DNA of 64,000 nt. Origin: CAVWUA01 sp963758025 (GTDB taxonomy: Bacteria > Planctomycetota > Planctomycetia > Isosphaerales > Isosphaeraceae). Of this stretch, positions 40,353 through 49,758 are shown piece after piece (the first letter of the stretch is position 1; the number at the start of each line of letters is the position of its first letter). The stretch is taken from assembly GCA_963758025.1 (NCBI GenBank), contig CAVWUA010000016.1, forward strand, positions 62,001 to 126,000, in the 5' to 3' direction. Position numbers and translations under genes: made by a program. Below the pieces are notes generated by a model. The model was not told where the DNA came from. It saw only the letters and a list, made by a program, of their open reading frames with translations, and searched no databases.

Positions 40353-41020
40353 GGCGATGGACTCCGGCCCGGGGCCGCCGGCGCCCCGTTGAGGGATGGG
40401 TCAATCTCCCCGTCGCCCACGCGGACGATCGTCGCCAGCCAGGCCAAGGGGCCGCCGGGGCTGAACCGCGGCTGATCCGCGCCGCTGACCGTCGCGAACC
40501 GCGATTCGCGGATCGACCGCACCTCCCAGCCGCCCGGAAAGGCGTCCCGGATTTCGTGCTCGGTCACCCGCCTCGGCCCCTCCCCGGGCGGCTCACGGTC
40601 GCTGAAGCAGAGCAGGTGGTAGGCCCCGCCGGGCTTCAGCACGCGGCCCAGGCTCGCGACGAAGGCCGCTCGCTGGTCGTCGTCGAAGGTGTGGAACAGC
40701 CCGCTGTCGATCACCGCGTCGAACCGCCGGCCGAGCGTCTCCAGGCGCAGGGCGTCGGCGATCTCGAAGCGGGCCTCCAGGCCCCGCTCCCGGGCCTTGG
40801 CGCGTGCCCGCTCGATCGCCACCGGCACCACGTCGATCCCCCACGTTTCGTGGCCCCGGGAGGCCAGAAACAGGGCGTTCTCGCCGGTGCCGCAGCCGAC
40901 ATCGAGGACCGAGCCGGTGATGGCGCCGGCTTCTTCCCGTTCGACGAAGGCCGGTTGCGGGCCGGGGATGTCCCACGGCGGCTGCCCCTGGTACATTGGC
41001 TCGAAGCGTTCCCGGCTCAT
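40349..41020 (-). CDS. Class I SAM-dependent methyltransferase (TehB/TPMT-like)
   Basis: The protein of 223 residues starts MSRERFEPMYQGQPPWDIPG, where the PPWD block is typical of small-molecule methyltransferases of the TehB/thiopurine type. Motif I is SVLDVGCGTGENALFLASRG, then GIDVVPVAIERARAKA, and FDAVIDSGLFHTFDDDQRAA. LKPGGAYHLLCFSDREPP follows as motif III. The length is normal. Its last four bases overlap the start of the DUF1559 gene. The substrate is unknown. Confidence 0.88.
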   Translation of the reverse strand: MSRERFEPMYQGQPPWDIPGPQPAFVEREEAGAITGSVLDVGCGTGENALFLASRGHETWGIDVVPVAIERARAKARERGLEARFEIADALRLETLGRRFDAVIDSGLFHTFDDDQRAAFVASLGRVLKPGGAYHLLCFSDREPPGEGPRRVTEHEIRDAFPGGWEVRSIRESRFATVSGADQPRFSPGGPLAWLATIVRVGDGEIDPSLNGAPAAPGRSPSP

Positions 41021-41062
41021 CGGTGGATCCCCCTGCCGATTCGTTTGTTCGGGTGGCTCGAC

Positions 41063-42124
41063 TCAACGTCCCCGATGGGGTGGATGGCTCAGGGCCGCGA
41101 GACCGGGCCACCTCGTCGGCGCTGCTCGCTGCAACCGCCGATGCCGGTCCGACCAGGGCTGTGCTCCACCGGCCGAGGGCAAGGCCCAGCGCGCCAGGTC
41201 GAACGACGGATCGGCTCCAGGACGGCCTGGGGTCCTCAACGCGAAGCCGTTGTAGTCACCTCCGGCGATGGCGGTGAAGCCGGTGCCCGTCGGCGCATTC
41301 CTGACCTCGCCGGCGGCGCCGCCGCCCCAGGCGGCGATCGAGCCGTCGGATCGCAACGCGTAGCCGGTGGCGAAACCCCCGGCGATGGCGGTGAAGCCGG
41401 TGCCCGTCGGCGCGTTCCTGACCTCGCCGGCGGCGTCGCCGCCCCAGGCGGCGATCGAGCCGTCGGATCGCAACGCGTAGCCGGCGGCGTACCCCCCGGC
41501 GATGGCGGTGAAGCCGGTGCCCGTCGGCGCGTTCGTGACCGCGCCGTAGCTGTTGGAGCCCCAGGCGGCGATCGAGCCGTCGGATCGCAACGCGTAGCCG
41601 TTGTAGTCACCTCCGGCGATGGCGGTGAAGCCGGTGCCTGTCGGCGCGTTCGTGACCAGGCCGTCACCGTCGGAGCCCCAGGCGGCGATCGAGCCGTCGG
41701 ATCGCAACGCGTAACCGTCGTAGCCACCCCCGGCGATGGCAGTGAAGCCGGTGCCCGTCGGCGCGTTCGTGACCGCGCCGGCGAAGCCCCAGGCGGCGAT
41801 CGAGCCGTCGGATCGCAACGCGAAGCCGGTGAAGGCCCCCGCGGCGATGGCGGTGAAGCCGGTGCCCGTCGGCGCGTTCGTGACCAGGCCGTAGCTGTTG
41901 GAGCCCCAGGCGGCGATCGAGCCGTCGGATCGCAACGCGAAGCCGTTGTAGAAACCCGCGGCGATGGCAGTGAAGTCGGTGCCCGTCGGCGCGTTCGTGA
42001 CCTCGCCGTAGTCGTCGTAGCCCCAGGCGACGATCTGACCACCCCGAGCCGGTGCCGACAGGGCCAGTCCGACCAGGCCTAGCCCCAGCACGCCGAACAC
42101 CGACCTTCGAAGATCTCGGATCAT
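41063..42124 (-). CDS. Exported RCC1-like beta-propeller protein with near-identical repeats
   Basis: The protein of 353 residues has a signal peptide (SVFGVLGLGLVGLALSAPAR) followed by seven ~40-residue repeats with the core ALRSDGSIAAWG, NAPTGTGFTAIAAG. This pattern is that of RCC1-type propeller blades, where seven blades would close one propeller. After the seventh repeat (~residue 297) the composition changes to Arg, Pro and Ala-rich residues, which suggests that the true C-terminus is in another frame or lost. AGGAG lies ahead of the ATG at 42124. The function is probably cell-surface binding. Confidence 0.8.
   Translation of the reverse strand: MIRDLRRSVFGVLGLGLVGLALSAPARGGQIVAWGYDDYGEVTNAPTGTDFTAIAAGFYNGFALRSDGSIAAWGSNSYGLVTNAPTGTGFTAIAAGAFTGFALRSDGSIAAWGFAGAVTNAPTGTGFTAIAGGGYDGYALRSDGSIAAWGSDGDGLVTNAPTGTGFTAIAGGDYNGYALRSDGSIAAWGSNSYGAVTNAPTGTGFTAIAGGYAAGYALRSDGSIAAWGGDAAGEVRNAPTGTGFTAIAGGFATGYALRSDGSIAAWGGGAAGEVRNAPTGTGFTAIAGGDYNGFALRTPGRPGADPSFDLARWALPSAGGAQPWSDRHRRLQRAAPTRWPGLAALSHPPHRGR
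41262..42010 (-). repeat. Seven ~120-base tandem repeats in the RCC1-like gene
   Basis: The core GGCGATGGC(A/G)GTGAAG(C/T)CGGTGCC recurs near 41262, 41383, 41502, 41622, 41742, 41848 and 41968. Units differ at only a few bases, mainly in the variable loop of each blade; one unit is shorter. Confidence 0.93.
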
Positions 42125-42617
42125 GATGCGCTCCTGATGATTCCAGGGCTCTCAAACCCAATGGATCGGCGAACCCGCCCGCGACCATCGCGTCCTCCGC
42201 CCAAACCGCCAACTCGGGCCGCACTTCGATTCGAGAACGACGCATCTTCGAGGGCGACCGCCCCTTGTCGAGCAAGGGGCGTGGAACGTCATCGTTACAT
42301 CCCGCGATTACGTTCGCAAGATTTTTTTCAGTTCATATGCTGGGGCAAGGAAAAGTTCACAAAGCGAAATGCAATTCATCCGGCGATAAGCTGGTTCGGA
42401 ACAATGGCTTAAGAAAAAGGGCCTCCCTGCACGATGGTGTTGCTTTACGACCTCAACTCGGCTCGGGGAGCCGACGACGCAGGGCCACCCCACCGCAGAG
42501 GGCAGGTCCACGCCGCCGGAGGAACGACGACCGTCTCGGGGACGGCTGGGGCTCCAACGCGTAGCCGTTGAGCGCCCAGACCGGGCGATTCGCACAGCGT
42601 GTTTCTGGCGAAACTCC
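42125..42617. other. Gene-free stretch
   Basis: No gene is recognised in these 493 bases. The part from 42300 to 42420 is AT-richer than its surroundings. Bases around 42552-42567 (CAACGCGTAGCCGTTG) match the RCC1 repeat DNA and may be a scrap of it. Confidence 0.5.
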
Positions 42618-43802
42618 TCAGTCCGACCAGACCTCCGGCACGCGGGCCTTCACACCCCGGCGGAGACCACCGCGCCGGGCCTCGACCCGCCCACGGCGAG
42701 GGCGAGACTCAAGCGAGAGGTACCGCTCGGGGAGGCCGGGGTCGTCGCCGTAGGGGCCGAAGATGGCCGTGCCGACGACCACCTTTCGAGGCGGCTGGTC
42801 GGCCCTGGAAGCCGAGGGGGGCTCCCGGCGGTCATCCTCGTCCTCGTCGGGCGCCTTCAGGTGGTCGTCGAACCAGTCGGCGAAGGTCTCCACGTCCTTC
42901 GGCAGGTCGGCCCAGCCGTGTCCGGCACCCGGCTTGACCACCAGCTTCGCCTCGACGCCGGCCTCCTTGAGCTTCTCGACGATCAACTCGGCTTGCTGGA
43001 TGGGGACGAGCTTGTCGGCATCGCCATGAACGATCAGCGTCGGCGGGTCGTCCGGGCTGACGTGGTTGACCGGCGAGATGTCCCTGCCGATCTCCAGGAC
43101 CCGCTCCTCCTCGGTGATCGGCACGAACTTGTGCTGCCGCGGGTCCAGCTCGTGGAAGTCGAACGGGGCCTTGAAGTTCTCCAGGATGCCCCGGCCCAGG
43201 GCGTTCTCGCCCGTCTTCCCGTAGTTGAGGAAGTCGGTGGGCGGGAAGAAGCAGGCCACCGCCTGGACCCGGCTGGAGGTCCGCTCGATCGGGTCCTTGG
43301 CCTTCGGGTTCCCCGCGTCTCCGGCCACCCCCTGCATCAGCGACAGGTGCCCGCCCGCCGAGCCGCCGTAGATGCCGATGCGGTCCGGGTCGATCCCGTA
43401 ATCCTCGGCGTGGTGGCGGATGAACCGCACGGCGCGGTTCATGTCCTGGAGAATCTCGGGGATGGTGAACTTCGGCTGGCTGCCGTGGACGACGGCGAAG
43501 ACCGTATAACCCCGCTCGACCAGCGGCTCGATCAGCGGCACGGCAATGGCCTCGTGGGCCGAGAACCAGCCGCCGCTGACAACCAGGATGAGGCCGACGC
43601 CCCTGGCGTCCTGCTTCGGCGTGAACACGTCCATGGTCAGCGCGGTGCCGAACTTCCGCCCGTAGATCACGTCCTCCTGACGGGTATAGGAGGGTTCGTC
43701 GTCAGCCCGGACCGGCTGGGCCAGGGGTAGGGTCCATGCCAGGGCGAGGAGGCAGGACAGGCGAAGGAAAACCGCGGGCGCACGGCGACGAGAACGCATC
43801 AC
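42618..43802 (-). CDS. Exported alpha/beta hydrolase (carbohydrate-esterase-like), paralogue 1
   Basis: The protein of 394 residues has a signal peptide (FLRLSCLLALAWTLPLAQPV). An alpha/beta hydrolase fold follows, with LILVVSGGWFSAHEA, the nucleophile motif GIYGGSAGGHLSL (S148), the acid in LIVHGDADKLVPIQQ and the base in KPGAGHGWADLP. This resembles exported acetyl-xylan or feruloyl esterases of the BD-FAE type. The last ~60 residues after HLKAPDEDEDD do not fit the fold. They run through the dispersed repeat at 42642-42713, so the original stop was probably lost. The gene at 52417 encodes a close paralogue that ends normally. Confidence 0.88.
   Translation of the reverse strand: MMRSRRRAPAVFLRLSCLLALAWTLPLAQPVRADDEPSYTRQEDVIYGRKFGTALTMDVFTPKQDARGVGLILVVSGGWFSAHEAIAVPLIEPLVERGYTVFAVVHGSQPKFTIPEILQDMNRAVRFIRHHAEDYGIDPDRIGIYGGSAGGHLSLMQGVAGDAGNPKAKDPIERTSSRVQAVACFFPPTDFLNYGKTGENALGRGILENFKAPFDFHELDPRQHKFVPITEEERVLEIGRDISPVNHVSPDDPPTLIVHGDADKLVPIQQAELIVEKLKEAGVEAKLVVKPGAGHGWADLPKDVETFADWFDDHLKAPDEDEDDRREPPSASRADQPPRKVVVGTAIFGPYGDDPGLPERYLSLESRPRRGRVEARRGGLRRGVKARVPEVWSD
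42642..42713. repeat. Dispersed repeat, copy A, inside the 3' end of an esterase gene
   Basis: The first 38 bases (42642-42679, starting GCGGGCCTTCACACCCCGGC) are identical to 43912-43949, and similarity continues with small gaps to about 42713. It reads as part of the C-terminal tail of the esterase on the minus strand. Confidence 0.9.
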
Positions 43803-43911
43803 AACCTCCGTATCCCCCGGATTCGGTCCGGGGGCGTCGGGTTACTGGTTCCGGGTCGGGTGTCGGGCGCCTCCAGGATACGGGCGCATCCGGCGCGGGC
43901 AAGTTGGCTCA

Positions 43912-43985
43912 GCGGGCCTTCACACCCCGGCGGAGACCACCGCGCCGGGTCTCGACTCGCCCAAGGCGCGCGGGCGAGACTCCAG
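43912..43985. repeat. Dispersed repeat, copy B, at the 3' end of the radical SAM gene
   Basis: This is the second copy of the element at 42642-42713, in the same orientation 1270 bases away. The radical SAM frame runs into it and ends within it (stop at 43920), giving the tail LESRPRALGESRPGAVVSAG. It contains a partial palindrome around TCTCGCCC/GGGCGAG. Confidence 0.9.
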
Positions 43986-45435
43986 CCGACGACGGTACCG
44001 CAGGTGCCGGCGCCGCGTCCACTCCACCAGCGGACGCCAGACCGGCCCCGTCAGCCGGTGGCGGATCAGCGGGTGCCAGAGCCGGTTCGACCGCTTGTAG
44101 AGGTACGACATCGCCAGGTACGGCGCCACCGACCGCCAGTCCTCCGGGCGCCTTTGCCAGATCGACCCGTGCGAGAACAGCCGCCGGTAGCACCAGGCAT
44201 ACCCCTCGGCCAGTTCCTCCGGCGTCATGTGCCGGGGGCGGAAGACGACGTGCGCCGTGTCGTAACGCGACCAGTCCCTGTGCAGCAACCGCCCCTCGCT
44301 CTCCATCTGCCGGAACAGCGGCGTGCCCGGGTAAGGGCGTCAGGATGTGGAACGTCGCGCACTCCAGCCGGGCCTCCTCGATCCAGGCGACCGTCCGCGC
44401 GAACACGTCCGGGCGGTCGTGGTCGAAGCCCAGCACGAAGCTGCCGTTGACCTGGATGCCATGCTCGTGCAGCAGCCGCACCCGGCGGGCGTAGTCCTCC
44501 GGCCTCGGCGTCTTCTTCCGCGCATCGTCAAGGTTCTCCCCGGCCAGCGACTCGAAGCCGACGAAGACCCCGGTGCAGCCGGCCAGCGCCATCTCGCGGA
44601 CCAGCGACGGGTCGTCGGTCACGTCGATCGTGACGGCGGCGCTCCAGATCACCTCCAGGGGCCGCAGCGCCCGGCAGAGGGCGCGCAGGTACTCCGGCCG
44701 GGAACCGAGGTTGTTATCGATGAAGACCCCGTAGGGCTGCCCGTCGTCGCGGAACTCGGCGACGACCTGCTCGACATCCCGCACCTGATACGGCATCGTC
44801 AGCCCGTCGGTCGCCAGGTAGCAGAAGCCGCAGCGGTTGTGGCAGCCGCGCGTGGCGATCAGGCTCGTGGTGGTCAGGAACGAGCGGCGGGGCAGCAGGT
44901 CCCGGCGGGGCGGCGGCTCCTCGCGGTAGGGGTGCCGGTAGCTGCCCCGGTACACCTGCCGGAGTGAGCCCGCCTCGATGTCGCGGAGAACCTCCGGCCA
45001 GACCCCGACGCCCTCGCCGACGACGATCGCGTCGGCGTGCGGGGCGACCTCCTCGGGGCACGACAGGGCGTGCAGCCCCCCCATCACGACCACGGCGCCC
45101 CGATCCCGATACCAGCGGGCCAGGGCGTAGGCCCGCTCGGCGAAGGTCAGGTGGACGGTGATCCCGACGACCCGCGGGAAAGGGTCGCTCGGCGGCGGCC
45201 CCTGAAGCAGGTTCTCGTCCCAGTAGGTCACGTCCCAGTCCGGCGGGGTCGCCCCGGCAATGCTGGTCAGCGCCAGCGAGGGGGTCAGGACGTGCTTGCC
45301 GAAGCTGGCGTGCGGGTCCTTGGGATAGAACGGGTTGATCAGCAGGACCGACCGGGGGCGGGGCGGCCCCGGTCGGACGGCCTCGTCGAGGTGGGGTGCG
45401 ACTCGCAGCGCGCGGGGAATCCACGGCGTCCCCAT
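43920..45435 (-). CDS. B12-binding-type radical SAM protein, frameshifted
   Basis: The protein of ~505 residues has an N-terminal cobalamin-binding-like domain (SVLLINPFYPKDPHASFGKH, then GITVHLTFAERAYALARWYR and VVMGGLHALSCPEEV). The radical SAM core has the 4Fe-4S motif C-x3-C-x2-C in IATRGCHNRCGFCYLATDGL. The C-terminal part (DTAHVVFRPRHMTPEELAEG and YAWCYRRLF) is typical of the DUF4070-like end of these proteins. A +1 change near 44335 separates FHILTP from YPGTPLFRQMESEG. The start at 45435 has AGGAG six bases upstream. The substrate is unknown; hopanoid and lipid methylases belong to the same superfamily. Confidence 0.88.
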
Positions 45436-45644
45436 GGGGCGTCTCCTGACTCCGGCATCATGTTGCGTCATCCCCGCTGGGGGGCTCGGACGTTAGCTTT
45501 GCGATGTAAAGTCAGGAAGTCAAGGAGATTCTCGGGCCAATCTTCGGGAGGTCCATTCGGCTTGGGATGAGAGAGCGAGCCGTCGCGGCCCGGGGTTCGG
45601 AGGTCGCGAGGGCCGCGGCGCGAACCGGCGCGCATCCTCGTCCG

Positions 45645-46494
45645 TCAATCGGAGTCGTAATGGCCACGATGCCGACCGCAGGCCGGGCAGCGGAAGACGT
45701 AGACGCTGACGTAGCCCGTCGCGGCGCTCTCCCAGAGGCCGGGAGCTTCGGACATCGGCTCTCCGATGACCTCGTGGAAGAAGCGCTCGGGGTCGCCGTC
45801 GGGTGCCGCCCGCTCGAAGTCCTCCTCGCGCCAGTTTCCGACGTAGGTCATCGGGCGACGGCAGCAGAACAGCCACCGCTCCCCCTGCCAGGTGCTGTAG
45901 GTCGGCGTGCGGAGCAACGCGAACATCGCCTCCCGGGGCAGCCGGACCGCCACCCACTCGTCCTCCTCCTCGCCCGGGTCGTCGTCTGTGATGGGGACGA
46001 CCTCGAACTGCGCCGCCGCTGACGAGATTGGCCGGAATGCCGCCCGTGAGGCCGTCCCGCGTCTCATCCCAGGAGACGATGCCGAGTTCGGTATCCTTGG
46101 TGATCGCCGCTCGCCCCGCTCGCAGGCAGTCGTAGCAGGCCCGATACGCGCCGGAGGACCCGACGGGCGGACGAGGGATCGGGGCATGGCAGGAGCGGCA
46201 CGCGACGTCCTCCGGCCCCTTCGGATCGAGCGCATTGTCCGTCCCGCACGAGTCGCAGGCAAGGACGACCGCATCGACCTGGAAGCAGGGGCGGGCCGGG
46301 CGTCGGCAGAGCGAGCAGGTGGCGAGCCCGCGGAACTCGGTCCCCGCGTACGAGCCCTCGTAGAGCGGGAACGGGAGGCCCAGATCGGCGAAGGAGGCCC
46401 CCACCGGCACCCCGGGCGTCAGGAGGCAGAAGGGCTCGTGGAGGCTCCCCGCCGACGCCCCGCAATCCGGACACCTGGGCTCGCTCGCCGCCAT
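45645..46494 (-). CDS. CbrC-like cysteine-rich protein, frameshifted
   Basis: The protein of ~282 residues has four CxxC pairs (RCPDCGAS, TCSLCRRP, ACDSCGTD, CRSCHAP) and the CbrC/UPF0167 hallmarks DLGLPFPLYEGSYAGTEFRG. A C-terminal CxxC follows in VFRCPACGRHRGHYDSD. E. coli CbrC is linked to colicin tolerance, but the biochemical role is unknown. A frame change near 46010 separates TGGIPANLVS from AAAQFEVVPITDDDPGEE. GGAG lies ahead of the ATG at 46494. The extra zinc-ribbon at the N-terminus is not in all family members. Confidence 0.75.
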
Positions 46495-46774
46495 CAAATC
46501 ACTCCGGAAACGGCTGGTCAATCCACGTCACCACCAGCCCGACGACCATCATTCTCGCGATCGGAATGCCGCTCCGCAACCGAGGAGACCTCGACACCTC
46601 CCTTGCGCGTCGGTGCGCCTGGCGAAGACCATCGGGTGTCAACCTCCGCGTTCGACCGGTCGGGCGGCTCTCTTCCTCGGGGCTCCATCCTTACCAGAAG
46701 CCGGCCGGTGGGTGATACTGGACTCTGGCACGGTCACCGACAGGAAACGATCCTCATCAACGAGGACCCGTGAG

Positions 46775-47884
46775 ATGCCCCGCTGCACCTTCCGCGACCA
46801 CGACAACCCGTCCAGGGCCGACTCCCGCGAGAACGGCGGGGTGCTCCTGGCCCGGTCCTTCGACGCTCGATCAATCAACCCGCCCGAGCACCGGGAAGAC
46901 CCGGTCCGCGTCCTGCCGGGCCGGAGCCGAAAGAGCGAGGCAATCCAGCTCGATCGGGAGCGGATCGGCGCCTGGCCCAGGGACGCGGTCGATGTCCGGG
47001 CGGGACGACACGTCCTGCCGGCGACACCACAAGGGTCAGGCTGCCGGGGATTCGTCGTGCTGGCCCTCGTTGTTCTCAACGGGTCGATCGCCCTTGCTCA
47101 GGATCAAGGTCCTTCCCTCTCGAAAGCCGAGCGGGAGGAGAATGGCGTCCTGACCCACACCGTCCGGTCGGAGTTCCAGGACGCGCCGACCCGGATACGG
47201 GTCTTGGTCCCCAGGCAGCCGGAGCCCGGCGAGCGATTCCCCGTCATCTACGTCCTGCCGGTCGAGCCGCGGGAGGAGCACCGCTACGGGGACGGGCTCG
47301 CCGAGGTCCTCAAGCATGACTTGCATGAGACGCATCGGGCCATCTTCGTGGCCCCGACGTTCGCGCGCCTGCCCTGGTACGCCGACCACCCGACCGACCC
47401 CGGCATTCGTCAGGAGCGTTACCTGCTGGAGGTCGTCGTCCCGTTCGTCGAGGCGACCTATCCGACGCGGGCCGAGCCGGGGGGCCGGCTCCTGCTGGGC
47501 TTCAGCAAGTCGGGCTGGGGAGCGTACAGCCTGCTGCTGAGGCACCCGGAAGTCTTCGGCAGGGCCGCCGCCTGGGACGCGCCGCTGATGATGGACCAGC
47601 CGGGCAAATACGGCTCCGGCCCCATCTTCGGCTCCGTCGAGAACTTCCGGCGCTACCAGATCAGCCGACTCCTGGAGGAGCGCGCCAGCCAACTCGACGC
47701 GGCGGAGCGGCTGATCCTCCTCGGCTACGGCAACTTCCGCGAGGACCACCGGCAGGCCCACGCCTTGATGGAGCGGCTGGGAATTCCCCACATCTACCGG
47801 GACGGACCCGAGCGGGTCCACGACTGGCACAGTGGTTGGGTGTCGGAAGCCGTCGCGTTGCTCCTGGAAACGCCGCCCGATTGA
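46775..47884 (+). CDS. Exported putative esterase (alpha/beta hydrolase, PF00756-like); start uncertain
   Basis: The recognisable protein begins with a signal-like stretch near 47040 (GFVVLALVVLNGSIALAQDQ) and continues as an esterase of ~270 residues. It has RIRVLVPRQPEPGERFPVIY, AIFVAPTFARLPWYADHPTD and the nucleophile elbow LLLGFSKSGWGAYSLLLRHP. A late base is in HDWHSGWV. The frame is open far upstream, but residues before ~85 are low-complexity and no ribosome site is convincing; ATG 46775 is only a formal start and the true start may be a rarer codon near 47030. The substrate is unknown. Confidence 0.7.
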   Translation: MPRCTFRDHDNPSRADSRENGGVLLARSFDARSINPPEHREDPVRVLPGRSRKSEAIQLDRERIGAWPRDAVDVRAGRHVLPATPQGSGCRGFVVLALVVLNGSIALAQDQGPSLSKAEREENGVLTHTVRSEFQDAPTRIRVLVPRQPEPGERFPVIYVLPVEPREEHRYGDGLAEVLKHDLHETHRAIFVAPTFARLPWYADHPTDPGIRQERYLLEVVVPFVEATYPTRAEPGGRLLLGFSKSGWGAYSLLLRHPEVFGRAAAWDAPLMMDQPGKYGSGPIFGSVENFRRYQISRLLEERASQLDAAERLILLGYGNFREDHRQAHALMERLGIPHIYRDGPERVHDWHSGWVSEAVALLLETPPD

Positions 47885-48466
47885 GTCGCCGGACGGCCCT
47901 TGACCGGGGCCACGACGCGGCGACCATCCCCAACCGGTAGAGGACTGATCTCGTCCCACCCGGATCGGCCTCTGGGTCGGTACAATTCTTCCCGAGAAAA
48001 CCAGATACCGAACGACCCCAGGCAACGAGACTGATCAGGATGGGGACCATGGTTCTCTGGCAATCCCACCCTGGCTCCACGATCGATCCTGGGGAGACTG
48101 TTCCGAGATGTCCGAATTCCCTCGTTGAGCGCCGACCGAACCCAAACACACGGCGCCGACCGAACCCACCTGCCATTCTGGCAGCCGAATCGGGTTGCCT
48201 TTCGGAGCCGACCGAACCCAAGCCTACAGCGTCGACCGAACCCAAGAAACGGGTCTGTCTTGTGATATAACTCCTTGATTCGAAATGAGATTCGGTTAAA
48301 AAACCAAACGAAGCCAATGACCATCGGCCCGCCCGATTCCGGGCCTGTCGGAGCGCGTGGTCCCGCCACGGAACGGGGACGGGATTGACAATCCGGCGCC
48401 TGTGGCGAGGATGGGGGATTTCCACAATGGGCGCCGGTCTGAACTCTCCGGAGGAGGAATGCTGCC
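47885..48466. other. Gene-free stretch with interspersed 14-base repeats
   Basis: No gene is recognisable in these 582 bases. It contains the four GCCGACCGAACCCA copies listed next and an AT-richer part near 48260-48305. Confidence 0.55.
48131..48244. repeat. Four copies of GCCGACCGAACCCA
   Basis: Copies start at 48131, 48155, 48207 and 48231 (the last with GTCGACC). Spacings are 24, 52 and 24 bases, so two pairs with the same internal distance are seen. Sequence between copies is not conserved. Confidence 0.85.
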
Positions 48467-49471
48467 ATGACCGCCGGCTGGTTTCGATGCCTCCTGGTGA
48501 TGCTCGCCTTGTTGTCCGTCCCGAGATCGGCATGGGCCGATGATGGCTCGGGTCCGTTCAGGGGCCGACAGCGTGAAGGTGCTCCCGATGCGTCCCCCGT
48601 CGCCTTCGAGGAGCAACCGAACGGCCTCCGGATCCGCATCGGCGGGGAGCCCTTCGCTACCTACGTCTTCGAGCAGGGAGAGACGACCCGTCCGTTCCTT
48701 GAGCACCTCCGCTCACCGGGGGGCGTGCAGGTCACCCGCAACAACCCGCCGGTCGCGGGTGTGGACCTGGCCGACCACCCGACGTTCCATCGGGGCCTGT
48801 GGCTGGCCTTCGGCGATCTGAACGGTGCCGACTCCTGGCGCAACGCCGCCCCCATCCGGCACGCCGGATTCATCGAGGAGCCCCGGGGCGGCGAGGGCCG
48901 GGGCCGCTTCACCGTCCGCAACCGCTACTTGAAGGACGGGAGGGACATCGCCGAGGAGGTCTGTCGGCTGACCATCCTGGCGCGGCCCGCCGGCACCCTG
49001 TTGATCTGGGACTCAGAGTTCCGCCCCGTGGGCAACGCTCTGGCCTTCGGCGACCAGGAGGAGATGGGCCTCGGCGTCCGGGTCGCCACCCCGCTGGCGG
49101 TGGTCAATGGCGGGCGGATCATTGACAGCGAGGGCCGCGTGAACGAGGCCCAGGTCTGGGGTCAGCAGGCCGACTGGTGCTCGTACAGCGGGGCGATCGA
49201 TGGGAAGCGGGTCGGCGTCCTGTTGATGCCGGACCCCGGCAACTTCCGCCGCTCCTGGTTCCACGCCCGCGACTACGGGTTGCTGGAGGCCAATCCCTTC
49301 GGACGCAACGCCTTCACCGGCGGTGAGAAGAGCCGGGTGGTCGTCGAGCAGGGGGAGAAGCTCCGGCTCCGGTTCGGCATCCTCTTCTATGACGGCGAGC
49401 CCGACCTGGATGCGGCCTATCGGGACTTCCTGAAACAGATCGGGCACGAGGAGGGTCGATCGAACCCTTGA
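48467..49471 (+). CDS. Exported PmoA-family (DUF6807) protein
   Basis: The protein of 334 residues has a signal peptide (CLLVMLALLSVPRSAWADDG). The DUF6807/PmoA family pattern follows: PFATYVFEQGETTRPFLEHL, DHPTFHRGLWLAFGDLNGAD and GRVNEAQVWGQQADWCSYSG, with FHARDYGLLEANPFGRNAF near the end. The family is common in planctomycetes and verrucomicrobia near sugar-catabolic genes; its biochemical role is unknown, and it is not methane monooxygenase. GGAGGAGG lies ahead of the ATG. No sugar dehydrogenase is adjacent here. Confidence 0.88.
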   Translation: MTAGWFRCLLVMLALLSVPRSAWADDGSGPFRGRQREGAPDASPVAFEEQPNGLRIRIGGEPFATYVFEQGETTRPFLEHLRSPGGVQVTRNNPPVAGVDLADHPTFHRGLWLAFGDLNGADSWRNAAPIRHAGFIEEPRGGEGRGRFTVRNRYLKDGRDIAEEVCRLTILARPAGTLLIWDSEFRPVGNALAFGDQEEMGLGVRVATPLAVVNGGRIIDSEGRVNEAQVWGQQADWCSYSGAIDGKRVGVLLMPDPGNFRRSWFHARDYGLLEANPFGRNAFTGGEKSRVVVEQGEKLRLRFGILFYDGEPDLDAAYRDFLKQIGHEEGRSNP

Positions 49472-49483
49472 GGTTCGGAGTCC

Positions 49484-49744
49484 TCAACGGAACGCCGCCT
49501 CGACCCGACCAATGGGGGCGAACCGGGCGATCCCCCGGTCCCCCGCCACGACGGGGACCAGGCCCACCGGGGAGCCGGGGATCACCACCTGACCGGCCCG
49601 CACCGCCTCGCCCCGCCGGACGAGGTGATTGACCAGCCAGGATCTCGACCCCGAGGCCCGCTGGCGCGGCCCAGTTATCCCGAGGCGCGCGGGCCGCGGC
49701 ACCTGGCCTTCGAAGTTGCCGACCTCGGGGCCGGAGGGCCCCAT
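49484..49744 (-). pseudogene. 3' fragment resembling 2-keto-4-pentenoate hydratase / FAH family
   Basis: The last ~50 residues (LVNHLVRRGEAVRAGQVVIP, GSPVGLVPVVAGDRGIARF) resemble the C-terminal strand pattern of 2-keto-4-pentenoate hydratases. The catalytic and metal-binding upstream part is absent, and the first ~35 residues do not fit. It therefore looks like a truncated gene end. Confidence is limited by length. Confidence 0.4.
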
Positions 49745-49758
49745 GCTCCTTCAACGGA

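Noticed and set aside
48131..48244. CRISPR array
   Set aside because: Repeat units are only 14 bases with 10- and 38-base spacers, four copies, and no cas genes are present.
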